NCBI GenBank assembly: GCA_003278175.1
Contig: QCGF01000006.1
Coordinates: 1 to 44,937, forward strand
DNA: 44,937 nt
DNA from: Prochlorococcus sp. AG-363-P15
GTDB taxonomy: Bacteria > Cyanobacteriota > Cyanobacteriia > PCC-6307 > Cyanobiaceae
Reading direction: 5' to 3'
Shown here in pieces: positions 1-9,010 of this stretch. How positions within the stretch are numbered: position 1 is the first letter of the stretch; every line of letters begins with the position of its first letter. The notes below the pieces were generated by a model. The model was not told where the DNA came from, did no database searches, and saw only the letters and a program-made list of their open reading frames with translations. Both the position numbers and the translations under genes were made by a program.

Positions 1-901
1 AGCCTAGTGAATCAGCTGTTCGTGCAAATGTTTGATCGTTGTTATGTGTGCGACCCATCCCGCCGCCAACGTAGACATTACAACCTTTTAAATTGCCATT
101 GTTTTTTACAAAGGCTACTAACCCTATGTCATGAGAATTATCTCCCGGTACTGTTACGGCGCATTTGAATTTTCGGGGCATATATGTTGATCCATAAAGA
201 GGTTCATTTTTATCGCCACTATAAATAGAACCTTTCTTTTGGCTTTCTTTTGCTTTTTTGACTTTATTATTTGGCTGAATTCTATATTTCAAGTCACCAT
301 TTACCCAAAGATCAAGATATGAACCTTGGGCTGCAGTGGGGGTTAGTAAGTCTGCTATTTCATTGGCAAGTCTTTGTGCGGCAGGATAGGCACCTTTTTT
401 ATATGGGGCTGCTGGTGCCATAACGTTGCGGTTTATATCTCCGCACGCAGCAAGTGTTGAGCCCATCGATTTGATAATTGTTCCAATTACTTCTTTGAGG
501 TTCTCTTTCCGAATGCCATGCATTTGAAATGCTTGCCTTGTGGTTGCCCTCAGAGTTTCATTCCCAAGACGATCAGATAGGTCATCTAAAGCGCTATATA
601 ACGATGCCGGTATTTTCCCTCCAGGGCTTCGAAGCCTGAGCATCATTTGCCAATCTTTTTCAGTTCCTTTCTTACGATTCTCTCGATTGTCTTGTTGATA
701 ACTGCCGTGAAACTTTAGTAATTGGACTGAATCGTTAGTGAAATTCTTGCTCTGGTTTTGAAGTTCAGTGGCAAGAGGCTCTCGTAAGTATTGGCTAGCA
801 GCTTTAAATTGCTCAAATTTTGTACGCTCTGATCCATTGGCAATGCACGAAGAAAGCCTTTTCTTTGCCGATTGGCTTGATTCTCTCTGCCCTTGAATCA
901 C
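1..901 (-). CDS. sir: Ferredoxin-sulfite reductase, N-terminal half (truncated by window edge)
   Basis: Assimilatory sulfite reductase takes six electrons from ferredoxin to reduce sulfite to sulfide for cysteine synthesis, using siroheme and a [4Fe-4S] cluster. About 300 residues are visible. The translation includes ACGDINRNVMAPAAP, typical of the sulfite/nitrite reductase fold, and GGGMGRTHNNDQTFAR near the cut edge. The C-terminal half with the cluster and siroheme cysteines lies outside the window. I chose the GTG at 901 because the ATG eight bases upstream runs into TGA at its third codon; the reading then runs VIQGQRESSQSAKKR into the conserved body. It is transcribed divergently from glyS across about 95 bases, which must hold both promoters. 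Family is confident; the start is less so. Confidence 0.88.
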   Translation of the reverse strand, partial: MIQGQRESSQSAKKRLSSCIANGSERTKFEQFKAASQYLREPLATELQNQSKNFTNDSVQLLKFHGSYQQDNRENRKKGTEKDWQMMLRLRSPGGKIPASLYSALDDLSDRLGNETLRATTRQAFQMHGIRKENLKEVIGTIIKSMGSTLAACGDINRNVMAPAAPYKKGAYPAAQRLANEIADLLTPTAAQGSYLDLWVNGDLKYRIQPNNKVKKAKESQKKGSIYSGDKNEPLYGSTYMPRKFKCAVTVPGDNSHDIGLVAFVKNNGNLKGCNVYVGGGMGRTHNNDQTFARTADSLG

Positions 902-996
902 GTCATGATCTTTCTCCTATTGCAGCGTAGCTAAACGTACCCTGATTTATCGTTCGACCATTCAATAAAGTGTGATATACCATTACCTCTTTCTCT

Positions 997-3162
997 GTGG
1001 CGACTTTTCTGCTTGAGATCGGGACCGAGGAGCTTCCAGCCGATTTTGCAAGGCTTGTGGTATCTCAATTAGAGAAAATGGTTAGCCATGATTTGATACA
1101 AAAACGTATAAGCCATGAATTAGTTACATGCACAAGTACTCCTCGGAGGATTGTTCTTCTTGTAGAAGGTTTGGCTGAATACGCAGATGATTCAGAGGAG
1201 CTCTTTAAAGGACCTCCTGCATCACAGGCCTTTAAAGATGGGGTTCCTACCAAGGCTGCACTTGGCTTTGCTAGTAGATTTAAAATTGACCCTTCAATGT
1301 TAGAAATACGAGAGACACCAAAAGGACCATTCGTTTTCGCGAAGGTTCTTGAATATGGTTCCCTGACCAAGAATTTGTTAAGTGAACTAATTCCTGAATG
1401 GATTGGAAATATCCAAGGCACAAGATTTATGAGATGGGGAAATGGAGAAAGGCGTTTCCCTAGACCGATACGCTGGCTCGTTTCCCTATTGGATAAAACT
1501 TTGGTTCAGGTCCGACTTGAGGGTGGAGATCCTGCAGTTATTTCCGCAAACGTGAGTAGAGGAAATCGATTGTATAAGGATGATGTAGTAATTCCTTCTG
1601 CTGATGAGTATGCTTCGACTCTGAGAACTGTTGGTGTAGAGATTGATAGAGGAAAAAGAAAGTCTTTGATTCGAAATCTGATCGAAGACTCGGCTAAAGA
1701 ACTTCATGCTAGCCCTGGTTTGACTAATGATTTATTGGAGGAACTTACTGATCTGGTTGAGTCTCCTTCTATTATTAAAGGTGAATTTGAACATTCATTT
1801 TTAGATCTTCCTTCAGAAGTACTTTGTACTGTTATGCGTGTTCATCAACGTTATATACCTCTCTATTTAGGCAACGCTTCATCAGACCCTCTGTCTTTGG
1901 ATGCTAGGAACAAATTACTTCCTAATTTTTTGTGTATATCTAATGGTTTACCTGCCGCTAATGAATCTATTAGAAGAGGAAATGAACGTGTTCTTAGAGC
2001 TAGGCTTTCGGATGCAGAGTTTTTTGTAAATTCTGATATTTCAGTACCGAATAGTGATAGATGTGATGAACTTAGAAGGATTACCTTTTCAGAGAATTTG
2101 GGTACATTATATGACCGTGTTAATCGCATTGAATTACTTTCTTTACTGCTTGGTGAATCGTTAAATATTTCGGAACTACAATTGAAAAATGTTATAAGAT
2201 CAGCAAGACTCTGCAAACATGATCTTGCTAGCCAAATAGTAGGTGAGTTTCCAGAACTACAGGGACTTATGGGTGGTAAATATCTTCTTGCAGAGGGTGA
2301 AAATAGAGAGGTCGCATTAGCAGTATTAGAGCATTATTTCCCGCGATTTGCTGGAGATCAACTTCCTAAATCTAATGAAGGTTGCATCCTAGCTTTGTCA
2401 GATAGGATTGAGCTTTTGATTAGTATTTTTGCTAAAGGTGAAAGGCCTAGTGGTTCTTCTGATCCTTATGCATTACGTAGAGCTGGCAACGGAGTTTTGC
2501 AGATTATTTGGGACAAGGAATGGAAGGTGAATTTAGTGGAATTAATCGACATGGCTATAAATAAGTGGGCAATTTTACTTCCTGATCTTGAAATTAATAA
2601 AGCAAGGGTCCTGCAAGATTTATTAGAGTTTTTCCGTCAAAGAGTTGTGAGTTTACTAGAAGAGTATGGTATTGATATTGACCTGATTCAAGCAATTGCT
2701 GGAGAGACCACATCAGTTAAAAGGACACTATCTGATCCTTTGGATGCAAGATTACGCGTAATGTTGTTATCAAGCATGAGAGATTCAAATGAGCTCACAC
2801 TTGTACAATCTGTTGTGACCAGGGCATCTCGTTTAGCAGCTAAAGGTTCTTTAGATAAGAGTATTATTAGTACGTCTGACTATATTGATCCTGAATTGTT
2901 TGAGAAATCTAGTGAGGAAAATTTGATGCATGTTTTAAATTCTTTAGAGCCTATTACTAGAAGTAGTTCTTCTGACCGTTATAAACTTTTGGCGGAGGGG
3001 CTTGCTTCTGGGTCAGAAGCCCTGGCTGCATTTTTTGATGGTGAGCAAAGCGTAATGGTTATGTCTGATAATGATCTTATTAGGAATAATCGACTTAATC
3101 TGTTGGGTGTCTTTTGCAATCAGGCAAGCATACTTGCTGATTTCGATCAAATAAAAAACTAG
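997..3162 (+). CDS. glyS: Glycyl-tRNA synthetase beta subunit
   Basis: This is the beta subunit of the bacterial alpha2beta2 glycyl-tRNA synthetase. It recognises tRNA-Gly, while the alpha subunit (glyQ, not in this window) carries the class II catalytic core. The 721-residue length is normal for the family. The N-terminus FLLEIGTEELPADF is the family signature, MRWGNGERRFPRPIRWLVSLL lies near residue 145, and the C-terminal quarter (from about residue 590) is the DALR-type anticodon-binding region. The start is GTG at 997, directly before the conserved N-terminus, with no better upstream codon. It stands alone between divergent sir and convergent chlP. Confidence 0.95.
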   Translation: MATFLLEIGTEELPADFARLVVSQLEKMVSHDLIQKRISHELVTCTSTPRRIVLLVEGLAEYADDSEELFKGPPASQAFKDGVPTKAALGFASRFKIDPSMLEIRETPKGPFVFAKVLEYGSLTKNLLSELIPEWIGNIQGTRFMRWGNGERRFPRPIRWLVSLLDKTLVQVRLEGGDPAVISANVSRGNRLYKDDVVIPSADEYASTLRTVGVEIDRGKRKSLIRNLIEDSAKELHASPGLTNDLLEELTDLVESPSIIKGEFEHSFLDLPSEVLCTVMRVHQRYIPLYLGNASSDPLSLDARNKLLPNFLCISNGLPAANESIRRGNERVLRARLSDAEFFVNSDISVPNSDRCDELRRITFSENLGTLYDRVNRIELLSLLLGESLNISELQLKNVIRSARLCKHDLASQIVGEFPELQGLMGGKYLLAEGENREVALAVLEHYFPRFAGDQLPKSNEGCILALSDRIELLISIFAKGERPSGSSDPYALRRAGNGVLQIIWDKEWKVNLVELIDMAINKWAILLPDLEINKARVLQDLLEFFRQRVVSLLEEYGIDIDLIQAIAGETTSVKRTLSDPLDARLRVMLLSSMRDSNELTLVQSVVTRASRLAAKGSLDKSIISTSDYIDPELFEKSSEENLMHVLNSLEPITRSSSSDRYKLLAEGLASGSEALAAFFDGEQSVMVMSDNDLIRNNRLNLLGVFCNQASILADFDQIKN

Positions 3163-3229
3163 TAAATTTTAATATGGCTAATTTCTTAATTTATTTTGGA
3201 TGTTCTCTCTTTGTTCTCAGTTATAGGAC

Positions 3230-4570
3230 CTAACTTTTATCGGTCGCTTTTTTTATACCGCCTTTGATAGATGATACCTCAAGCATTTTAGTTACTTCTT
3301 CTTCGTCTCTTACAGCACTTGGAACTGGTTTGTATTTGTCTGGAGCGAGTGCTCGACCTCTAAGCACTGACCCTATGGTCATTAGCGTAAGTTTTATTTG
3401 TTGCAGTGGTTTCATTGCGACTACAGTTTTATATAAATAGCTGTCAAAAGTTAGTCTTTGAACGTCTAGATCGTCACACATTTCAACAAAAGCTTCCCTG
3501 GCTCCGTCATTTGAATAAAAGATATTTTGCAGAATTTCAAGAACTTTATAAGTGGCTCCATACTTCTTATCCCATTTTGTTAAATATTTTTTGAGATCCT
3601 TTTCAGTAGGAATTATTTTTCCATTTTGACTTGCCATAACAATCTCTTCTGCACACATGCGACCACTTTTTGCTGCAAAATATATTCCTTCTCCAGAACT
3701 TTTTGTTACATATCCTGCTGCATCACCTACTAAGGCCATTCGCCCTACAACTCTGCGTGGGCGTGGATGTTCAGGTATGGGGTGGGCCTCGACCTTGATG
3801 ACCTCTCCATTTACAAGTCGTTTTTTAGCTCTTTCTCTTACACCAAATTGAAGGCTTTTTATTAATGACTGGTTTTTCTGCATGGTTCCAGTCCCTACTG
3901 CAACATGATCGTATTTTGGGAAAACCCATCCATAGAAGTCTGGTGAGACATCAGTCCCTACATACATCTCTGCGAGGTCTTCGTAGTAAGACATTTCTTT
4001 CTCGGGAAGTTTGATGCGCTCTTGGAAGGCAATTGCGACGTTGTAATCCCCTGCATCCATAGCTTTTGCTACCCGACTATTTGCTCCATCAGCCCCAATT
4101 ATTAGATCTACTTCAAGGTTTTTGGACTCTCCAGTACTTTCTCCGGATGAATAATCTGAGTATGTGAGTTTATATGGCCCTTGTCGATTGGAGCCTGTAT
4201 CTATCTTGGTAACTAATCCATTAATTAGGTTTGCTCCAAGTTCTGCGGCTCGATCTCTCATAAAGGCATCCATTACCTCTCTTCGACACATGCCAATGTA
4301 TTCATTGTCAGTTTCTCCATATACCTTGTCTAGGCTTATATCTACTTCACGGTTAGATGGTGAGATCATCCTCATATTCCTCACTTTCCGATCAATTATT
4401 GAGTCTGGAAGGTCAAATTCAGCAACCATACAAAGTGGTATTGCACCCCCACATGGCTTTGCGTTGTCTAGCTTCCTTTCAAAGATCCAAGTTTGGATAC
4501 CGGCTTTGGCAAGAATTTCTGCGGCACATGAGCCACTTGGCCCGCCACCGATCACTGCAACTCGCAACAT
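3230..4570 (-). CDS. chlP: Geranylgeranyl reductase (chlorophyll phytyl side chain)
   Basis: ChlP reduces geranylgeranyl groups, on chlorophyllide or the diphosphate, to phytyl, supplying chlorophyll and tocopherol side chains in the thylakoid. The N-terminus VAVIGGGPSGSCAAEILAKA is a Rossmann FAD-binding GxGxxG motif. It is followed by the family's PCGGAIP segment near residue 40 and the GDAAGYVTKSSGEGIYFA FAD motif near residue 290. I chose the ATG at 4570 because it places the GGGPSG motif about eight residues in. An in-frame TTG at 4597 would add nine residues with no conserved look. It is divergent from the M15 peptidase gene (65 bases between) and convergent with glyS. Confidence 0.93.
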   Translation of the reverse strand: MLRVAVIGGGPSGSCAAEILAKAGIQTWIFERKLDNAKPCGGAIPLCMVAEFDLPDSIIDRKVRNMRMISPSNREVDISLDKVYGETDNEYIGMCRREVMDAFMRDRAAELGANLINGLVTKIDTGSNRQGPYKLTYSDYSSGESTGESKNLEVDLIIGADGANSRVAKAMDAGDYNVAIAFQERIKLPEKEMSYYEDLAEMYVGTDVSPDFYGWVFPKYDHVAVGTGTMQKNQSLIKSLQFGVRERAKKRLVNGEVIKVEAHPIPEHPRPRRVVGRMALVGDAAGYVTKSSGEGIYFAAKSGRMCAEEIVMASQNGKIIPTEKDLKKYLTKWDKKYGATYKVLEILQNIFYSNDGAREAFVEMCDDLDVQRLTFDSYLYKTVVAMKPLQQIKLTLMTIGSVLRGRALAPDKYKPVPSAVRDEEEVTKMLEVSSIKGGIKKATDKS

Positions 4571-4635
4571 CTTTTGAACTAATCTTTGATTAATCAAAGA
4601 AAACTAACTCGCCAAAACAAATCTCGTAAAGATTA

Positions 4636-5427
4636 TTGCTAAGCCCGTTACGATCGAAACATCTAAAGAATCCATTTTTTGTGTATCGGGCACAATCAGC
4701 TCGAAAGAATCTATCTGACGAAATCCCTCTCGCAAAAAGGTCTAGTCCTCTTAGGAGGCCAACACCAAGAGAGTATCGTCTAATAGCTTTTATATCTATT
4801 TCCCTTACTGTTGGCTTGCTATTACTAGCTTTTAGCCTGCCTTCACGATTTAGAAGAACCCTTTCTCTTTTTTGGCCTGAGGCAGTGCCTTCTTCTGATG
4901 GCCGTTTGCTTGGTCATTATCCCTACCCTGAAGCATCAAATAATGATTTGATTACTGTTTATCCAGGCCTTGAACTTCATAAAGATACTTATAAGGCTCT
5001 TAAATTAATGCGAGCAGCTGCTGCATATGACGGAATTGATTTGGTTTTCCTGAGTGGATATAGATCTATTGATCTTCAAAGACAAATTTTTTATGGAACA
5101 AAAAAGGCTCGAAATCAAATTGCTGTTGAGAGAGCAAAAGTATCTGCCCCACCAGGATATTCAGAACACAGTACAGGATATGCAATTGATTTGGGTGATG
5201 CAAGAAGACGTGACACTGATTTTGAGGTCGAGTTCGCAAATACTGATGCTTTTAAATGGCTTGAAAAAAATGCAGCCAAATATCACTTTGTAATGTCTTT
5301 CCCGAAAGGTAACGCACAGAAAGTTAGCTATGAACCCTGGCATTGGAGGTTTGAAGGGACGGTAGAAGCACTCCGACAATTTGAGGCTGCCAATGAGAGT
5401 CGACGGAAGGCAGAATCGCTAAATTAA
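4636..5427 (+). CDS. Membrane-anchored D-Ala-D-Ala carboxypeptidase (VanY/LdcB type, M15B)
   Basis: This looks like a zinc peptidase of family M15B that trims the D-Ala end or tetrapeptide of peptidoglycan. One membrane helix sits at about residues 47-70 (IAFISISLTVGLLLLAF), so the catalytic domain should face the periplasm. The fold signature is clear: SGYRSIDLQRQIF near 137, SEHSTGYAIDLGD near 175 (His and Asp zinc ligands) and EPWHWRFEG near 233 (third zinc His). The 263-residue length fits a single-domain anchored enzyme. The start is TTG at 4636; no upstream ATG is available and the basic N-terminal stretch is poorly constrained, so the true start could be a little downstream. DD- and LD-specificity cannot be separated by eye. 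Confidence 0.85.
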   Translation: MLSPLRSKHLKNPFFVYRAQSARKNLSDEIPLAKRSSPLRRPTPREYRLIAFISISLTVGLLLLAFSLPSRFRRTLSLFWPEAVPSSDGRLLGHYPYPEASNNDLITVYPGLELHKDTYKALKLMRAAAAYDGIDLVFLSGYRSIDLQRQIFYGTKKARNQIAVERAKVSAPPGYSEHSTGYAIDLGDARRRDTDFEVEFANTDAFKWLEKNAAKYHFVMSFPKGNAQKVSYEPWHWRFEGTVEALRQFEAANESRRKAESLN

Positions 5428-5595
5428 TCAATTTTTATATGACTACCCTTTTGGATATTTTTTTGAGTAGAACCTCATAAGTGCTATTAAAGATGCCTAA
5501 AGGTCTTTGAATGCTCTTTAAAAAGGTTCTTTTCTCACTTTCTGAGATAACCTTCGGCAGATGTACTTTTATCCATTACTGAAGCCACAAATAAA

Positions 5596-7401
5596 ATGAG
5601 TACAAAAGAACAGTCGATCAGAAATATTGCAATCATCGCCCATGTGGACCACGGTAAAACCACTTTGGTTGATGCTTTATTAAGTCAGTCAGGAATTTTT
5701 CGGGACAATGAGGCTGTACCTACTTGTGTACTTGATTCAAATGATTTGGAACGCGAGAGGGGAATTACGATCCTTTCAAAAAACACAGCGGTAACCTACA
5801 AAGAGACAAGGATAAATATTGTTGACACTCCTGGCCATGCTGACTTTGGAGGTGAGGTTGAACGAGTTCTTGGAATGGTAGATGGATGTCTTTTGATTGT
5901 GGACGCAAATGAAGGTCCTATGCCTCAAACTCGTTTTGTACTTAAGAAAGCATTAGAACAGGGTTTGAGGCCTATTGTTTTTGTTAACAAAGTAGATCGG
6001 GCCAGGGTAGAACCTGAGACTGCTGTAGACAAAGTTCTTGATCTATTTCTTGAATTGGGTGCTGACGATGATCAGTGTGACTTCCCTTATTTATTTGGAA
6101 GTGGATTGGGTGGATTTGCAACTGAAGACATGGCAGATAAAAGCGATAATATGAAACCTCTTTTTGATGCAATTCTCCGTCATGTCCCGCCACCAGTCGG
6201 TGATAAAGATAAGCCTTTGCAGTTACAGATAACAACTCTTGATTATTCTGACTTCCTAGGAAGAATTGTTATAGGTAGGGTACATAATGGTATTATTAGA
6301 AATGGACAAAATGCAATTTTAATTAAAGAGAATGGCACAAATAAACGGGGGAGAATAAGCAAATTATTGGGTTTTGATGGTTTGCAGAGAGTTGAAATTG
6401 ATAATGCCTTGGCTGGAGATTTAGTCGCTGTAGCAGGTTTTGATGAGGTTAATATTGGCGAGACTATTGCATGTCCAGATGAGCCAAAAGCTTTGCCATT
6501 GATAAAAGTGGATGAACCCACTTTGCAAATGACATTTGTTGTTAATGACTCTCCTTTTGCAGGGAAAGAAGGAAAGTTTGTAACTAGTAGGCAATTACGT
6601 CAACGGCTTCAGAAGGAATTGCTCACTAATGTTGCCCTAAGAGTTGAAGATACAGATTCTCCAGATCGTTTCTCTGTAAGTGGAAGAGGGGAGTTACATT
6701 TGGGGATTCTGATTGAAACAATGCGTAGGGAGGGCTATGAGTTTCAAGTTTCTCAGCCTCAAGTTATTTTTCGAACAATTGATGAAATTGCTTGTGAGCC
6801 GGTTGAAACTCTTGTAATGGATGTTCCTGAAGAAGCAGTTGGATCATGTATTGAAAAGCTTGGAATTAGAAGAGGTGAGATGCAAAATATGGAGACTGGC
6901 AGTGATGGAAGAACTCAACTTGAATTTGTTGTTCCTTCTAGAGGTTTAATTGGGTTTCGCGGAGAGTTTGTTCGTGCTACACGTGGAGAGGGTATTATGA
7001 GCCATTCTTTCTTTGAATATCGACCTATTGTTGGTGAATTTGATGCACGAAGGAATGGGGTTTTAATTGCATTTGAAGAAGGTGTTGCTACTTTTTATGC
7101 ACTCAAAAATGCAGAAGATAGAGGACAATTCTTTATTCGTCCAGGCACAAAAGTTTATAAGGGTATGATTATTGGTGAAAACAATCGACCTCAAGATCTT
7201 GAAATAAATATTTGTAAGACTAAGCAGCTAACCAATATGAGGTCTGCTGGGGCAGAAGAATTGGATACTTTGCAATCTCCTATGGAGATAACTCTTGAAC
7301 GTGCCCTTGAATATATAGGTCCAGGAGAAATGCTTGAGGTAACCCCGGAATCAATAAGATTGAGGAAATTATCTGTGAAGAAGAGCTCTAGTAAACGCTA
7401 A
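5596..7401 (+). CDS. typA: Ribosome-associated GTPase TypA/BipA
   Basis: TypA is an EF-G-like translational GTPase that binds 70S ribosomes and supports 50S assembly and stress growth. All G motifs are visible: [15 protein letters not shown] (G1, about residues 15-29), RERGITI (G2), [10 protein letters not shown] (G3) and NKVDR (G4). After these come the domain II, III and V regions and the BipA C-terminal domain, including [12 protein letters not shown] near residue 450. The length of 601 residues is normal. The gene starts with ATG and its TAA overlaps the next ATG by one base (TAATG), so it probably heads the DUF309-lpt-ccsA transcript. Confidence 0.96.
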   Translation: MSTKEQSIRNIAIIAHVDHGKTTLVDALLSQSGIFRDNEAVPTCVLDSNDLERERGITILSKNTAVTYKETRINIVDTPGHADFGGEVERVLGMVDGCLLIVDANEGPMPQTRFVLKKALEQGLRPIVFVNKVDRARVEPETAVDKVLDLFLELGADDDQCDFPYLFGSGLGGFATEDMADKSDNMKPLFDAILRHVPPPVGDKDKPLQLQITTLDYSDFLGRIVIGRVHNGIIRNGQNAILIKENGTNKRGRISKLLGFDGLQRVEIDNALAGDLVAVAGFDEVNIGETIACPDEPKALPLIKVDEPTLQMTFVVNDSPFAGKEGKFVTSRQLRQRLQKELLTNVALRVEDTDSPDRFSVSGRGELHLGILIETMRREGYEFQVSQPQVIFRTIDEIACEPVETLVMDVPEEAVGSCIEKLGIRRGEMQNMETGSDGRTQLEFVVPSRGLIGFRGEFVRATRGEGIMSHSFFEYRPIVGEFDARRNGVLIAFEEGVATFYALKNAEDRGQFFIRPGTKVYKGMIIGENNRPQDLEINICKTKQLTNMRSAGAEELDTLQSPMEITLERALEYIGPGEMLEVTPESIRLRKLSVKKSSSKR

Positions 7402-7796
7402 TGGAAACCTTTAAAGATAAAAAAATATCTTTATTAGAAGATCAACGTTTTCAAAATGCTATGAATTATTTTAATTCCGAAGACTGGTATTGTGCCCATG
7501 ATTCCTTTGAAGAACTTTGGCATGAATCTATTGGTATTGAACGAAATATATTGCAAGGAATATTGCAAGTTGCAGTTGCTCAATTACATTTAGAAAGAGG
7601 CAACAAAAATGGTGCAACTATTCTTTTTGGCGAGGCTTTGGGAAGGCTGAATAGAGTCGGATGCTCTGATTTTGGATTAGATATACGGAGACTTTGTAAG
7701 TGCATTGAACATAGGCTTTACTCTCTTCAAAATAATCGTGATTTGGATCTTTGTACTATTCCACGCCTCTCCAAAAATAGTGAAGGAGAAACCTAG
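7401..7796 (+). CDS. DUF309 domain protein
   Basis: This is a 131-residue helical protein of the DUF309 family, whose function is not established. The family pattern is plain: AMNYFNSEDWYCAHDSFEELW at about residues 20-40 (acidic/histidine-rich helix), then RNILQGILQVAVAQLHLERGN with the alternating small residues typical of DUF309. The conserved His, Glu and Asp residues look like a ligand or metal site, but this is inference. Its ATG overlaps the typA stop by one base and its TAG immediately precedes the LptA-like ATG, so it is co-transcribed and probably translationally coupled with both. The neighbours do not reveal its job. Confidence 0.85.
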   Translation: METFKDKKISLLEDQRFQNAMNYFNSEDWYCAHDSFEELWHESIGIERNILQGILQVAVAQLHLERGNKNGATILFGEALGRLNRVGCSDFGLDIRRLCKCIEHRLYSLQNNRDLDLCTIPRLSKNSEGET

Positions 7797-8285
7797 ATGA
7801 ATTTTATGTTGCACGAGAGTATTAAATTTAAAAGTTTTTCTCAAACTAGAAAACCTTTTATTTTGAAAAGATTAGGTGTTCTTATCTTGTTAACTTATGG
7901 ATTTTTGCAACACTCACATGCACAACAGTTAAAAAAAATAGACACAAATAATAATCAGAGTGAAATCATAATAGAATCAGAAAACCAAAGCTCAAATAGT
8001 ACAAATCGAGTCTTTACAGCGTATGGAAATGTTAGAATTGTATACCCAGAAAAGGGAATTGTAGCGACTTCTAGGCAAGTTCAATTTTTAAAAGATGAAG
8101 GTATAGTTGTACTTACCGGAGACGTAGATGTAATCAGAGATGGTATCAATTCACTACACGGAGAACGTGTTGTTTTTTTTCTGGAAGATGACAAATTGAT
8201 AGTAGATTCTCAATCTGGATCACAGGTTTTGCTTAAATTAATTCTTGAATCAGACAAGTTAAATGATGGAACATCTGATCTATGA
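7797..8285 (+). CDS. lptA: LptA/OstA-like periplasmic LPS-bridge protein
   Basis: LptA-family proteins polymerise into a periplasmic beta-jellyroll bridge carrying lipopolysaccharide to the outer membrane. The 162-residue product has a hydrophobic stretch at about 26-38 (LGVLILLTYGFLQHSHAQ) with an AQ that could be a signal-peptidase site. It is followed by the OstA pattern: TAYGNVRIVYPEKGIVATSRQVQFLKDEG, then VVLTGDVDVIRDGINSLHGERVVFFLEDD. The first ATG is immediately after the DUF309 stop; a second ATG is at codon 4. It overlaps lptB by four bases (ATGA). Function rests on fold and on the adjacent lptB and permease genes. Confidence 0.8.
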   Translation: MNFMLHESIKFKSFSQTRKPFILKRLGVLILLTYGFLQHSHAQQLKKIDTNNNQSEIIIESENQSSNSTNRVFTAYGNVRIVYPEKGIVATSRQVQFLKDEGIVVLTGDVDVIRDGINSLHGERVVFFLEDDKLIVDSQSGSQVLLKLILESDKLNDGTSDL

Positions 8286-9010
8286 GCCTTACTCTTGATC
8301 AAGTCGCTTTAAATATTGGTGGTCGTCCTTTAGTAAGGGGAGTTTCTTTGTATTTGAACCCTGGAGAAGTTGTTGGCCTTTTGGGGCCAAATGGTGCGGG
8401 CAAGACAACCACTTTTAACTTAGTTATCGGTTTGTTACGTCCTGACTCTGGTCAGGTTTTGCTGGATGGAAAGTTAATTAGACATTTTTCAATTCCTGAT
8501 AGGGCTCGATTGGGAATTGGTTATTTGCCTCAAGAACCAAGCATATTTAGACAGCTTACTGTACGAGAAAATCTTGACCTTGCCCTCTCTCATAGTGATT
8601 TATCTAAAGCTCTAGCGCGTTTACGGCGCGAAGAATTGATAGAGGACTTTAATCTCAGTTCATTCATTGATCGACGCGGATATCAGCTCTCTGGGGGAGA
8701 AAGACGTCGGTGCGAAGTTGCTAGGGCACTTAGTGTAGGGAGGGTAGGTCCAAAATACTTACTTCTTGATGAGCCATTTGCAGGAGTAGATCCTTTGGCT
8801 GTTGGAGAATTGCAAACCTTAATACAGAAACTTAAGGATAGAGGGATGGGAATCCTGATTACTGATCACAATGTCAGAGAAATTTTAGCCATTACAAACC
8901 GTTCTTATATTCTTAATGATGGAAGAATTCTTTCGTCAGGGCTATCTAATGAAGTGGCTGATGATCCACTTGTGAGAAGACATTATTTAGGTGAGACTTT
9001 CCAATTATGA
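8282..9010 (+). CDS. lptB: LPS export ABC transporter ATPase LptB
   Basis: This is the cytoplasmic ATPase that powers LPS extraction from the inner membrane through LptF/G. The 242-residue length matches LptB. Visible motifs are Walker A GPNGAGKTTTFNLV (about residues 36-49), the Q-loop YLPQEPSIFRQLTVRENL, signature LSGGERRRCEVARAL (near 139), Walker B YLLLDEPFAGVDP and the switch His in ITDHNVRE. The LSGGERRR form and the FAGVDP Walker B are characteristic of LptB. It overlaps the LptA-like gene by four bases upstream and the permease gene by four bases downstream (ATGA both), indicating translational coupling. Confidence 0.95.
   Translation: MSLTLDQVALNIGGRPLVRGVSLYLNPGEVVGLLGPNGAGKTTTFNLVIGLLRPDSGQVLLDGKLIRHFSIPDRARLGIGYLPQEPSIFRQLTVRENLDLALSHSDLSKALARLRREELIEDFNLSSFIDRRGYQLSGGERRRCEVARALSVGRVGPKYLLLDEPFAGVDPLAVGELQTLIQKLKDRGMGILITDHNVREILAITNRSYILNDGRILSSGLSNEVADDPLVRRHYLGETFQL

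Noticed and set aside
1065-2216. Minus-strand frames inside glyS
   Set aside because: All are shadows of the strong glyS frame with no family similarity.
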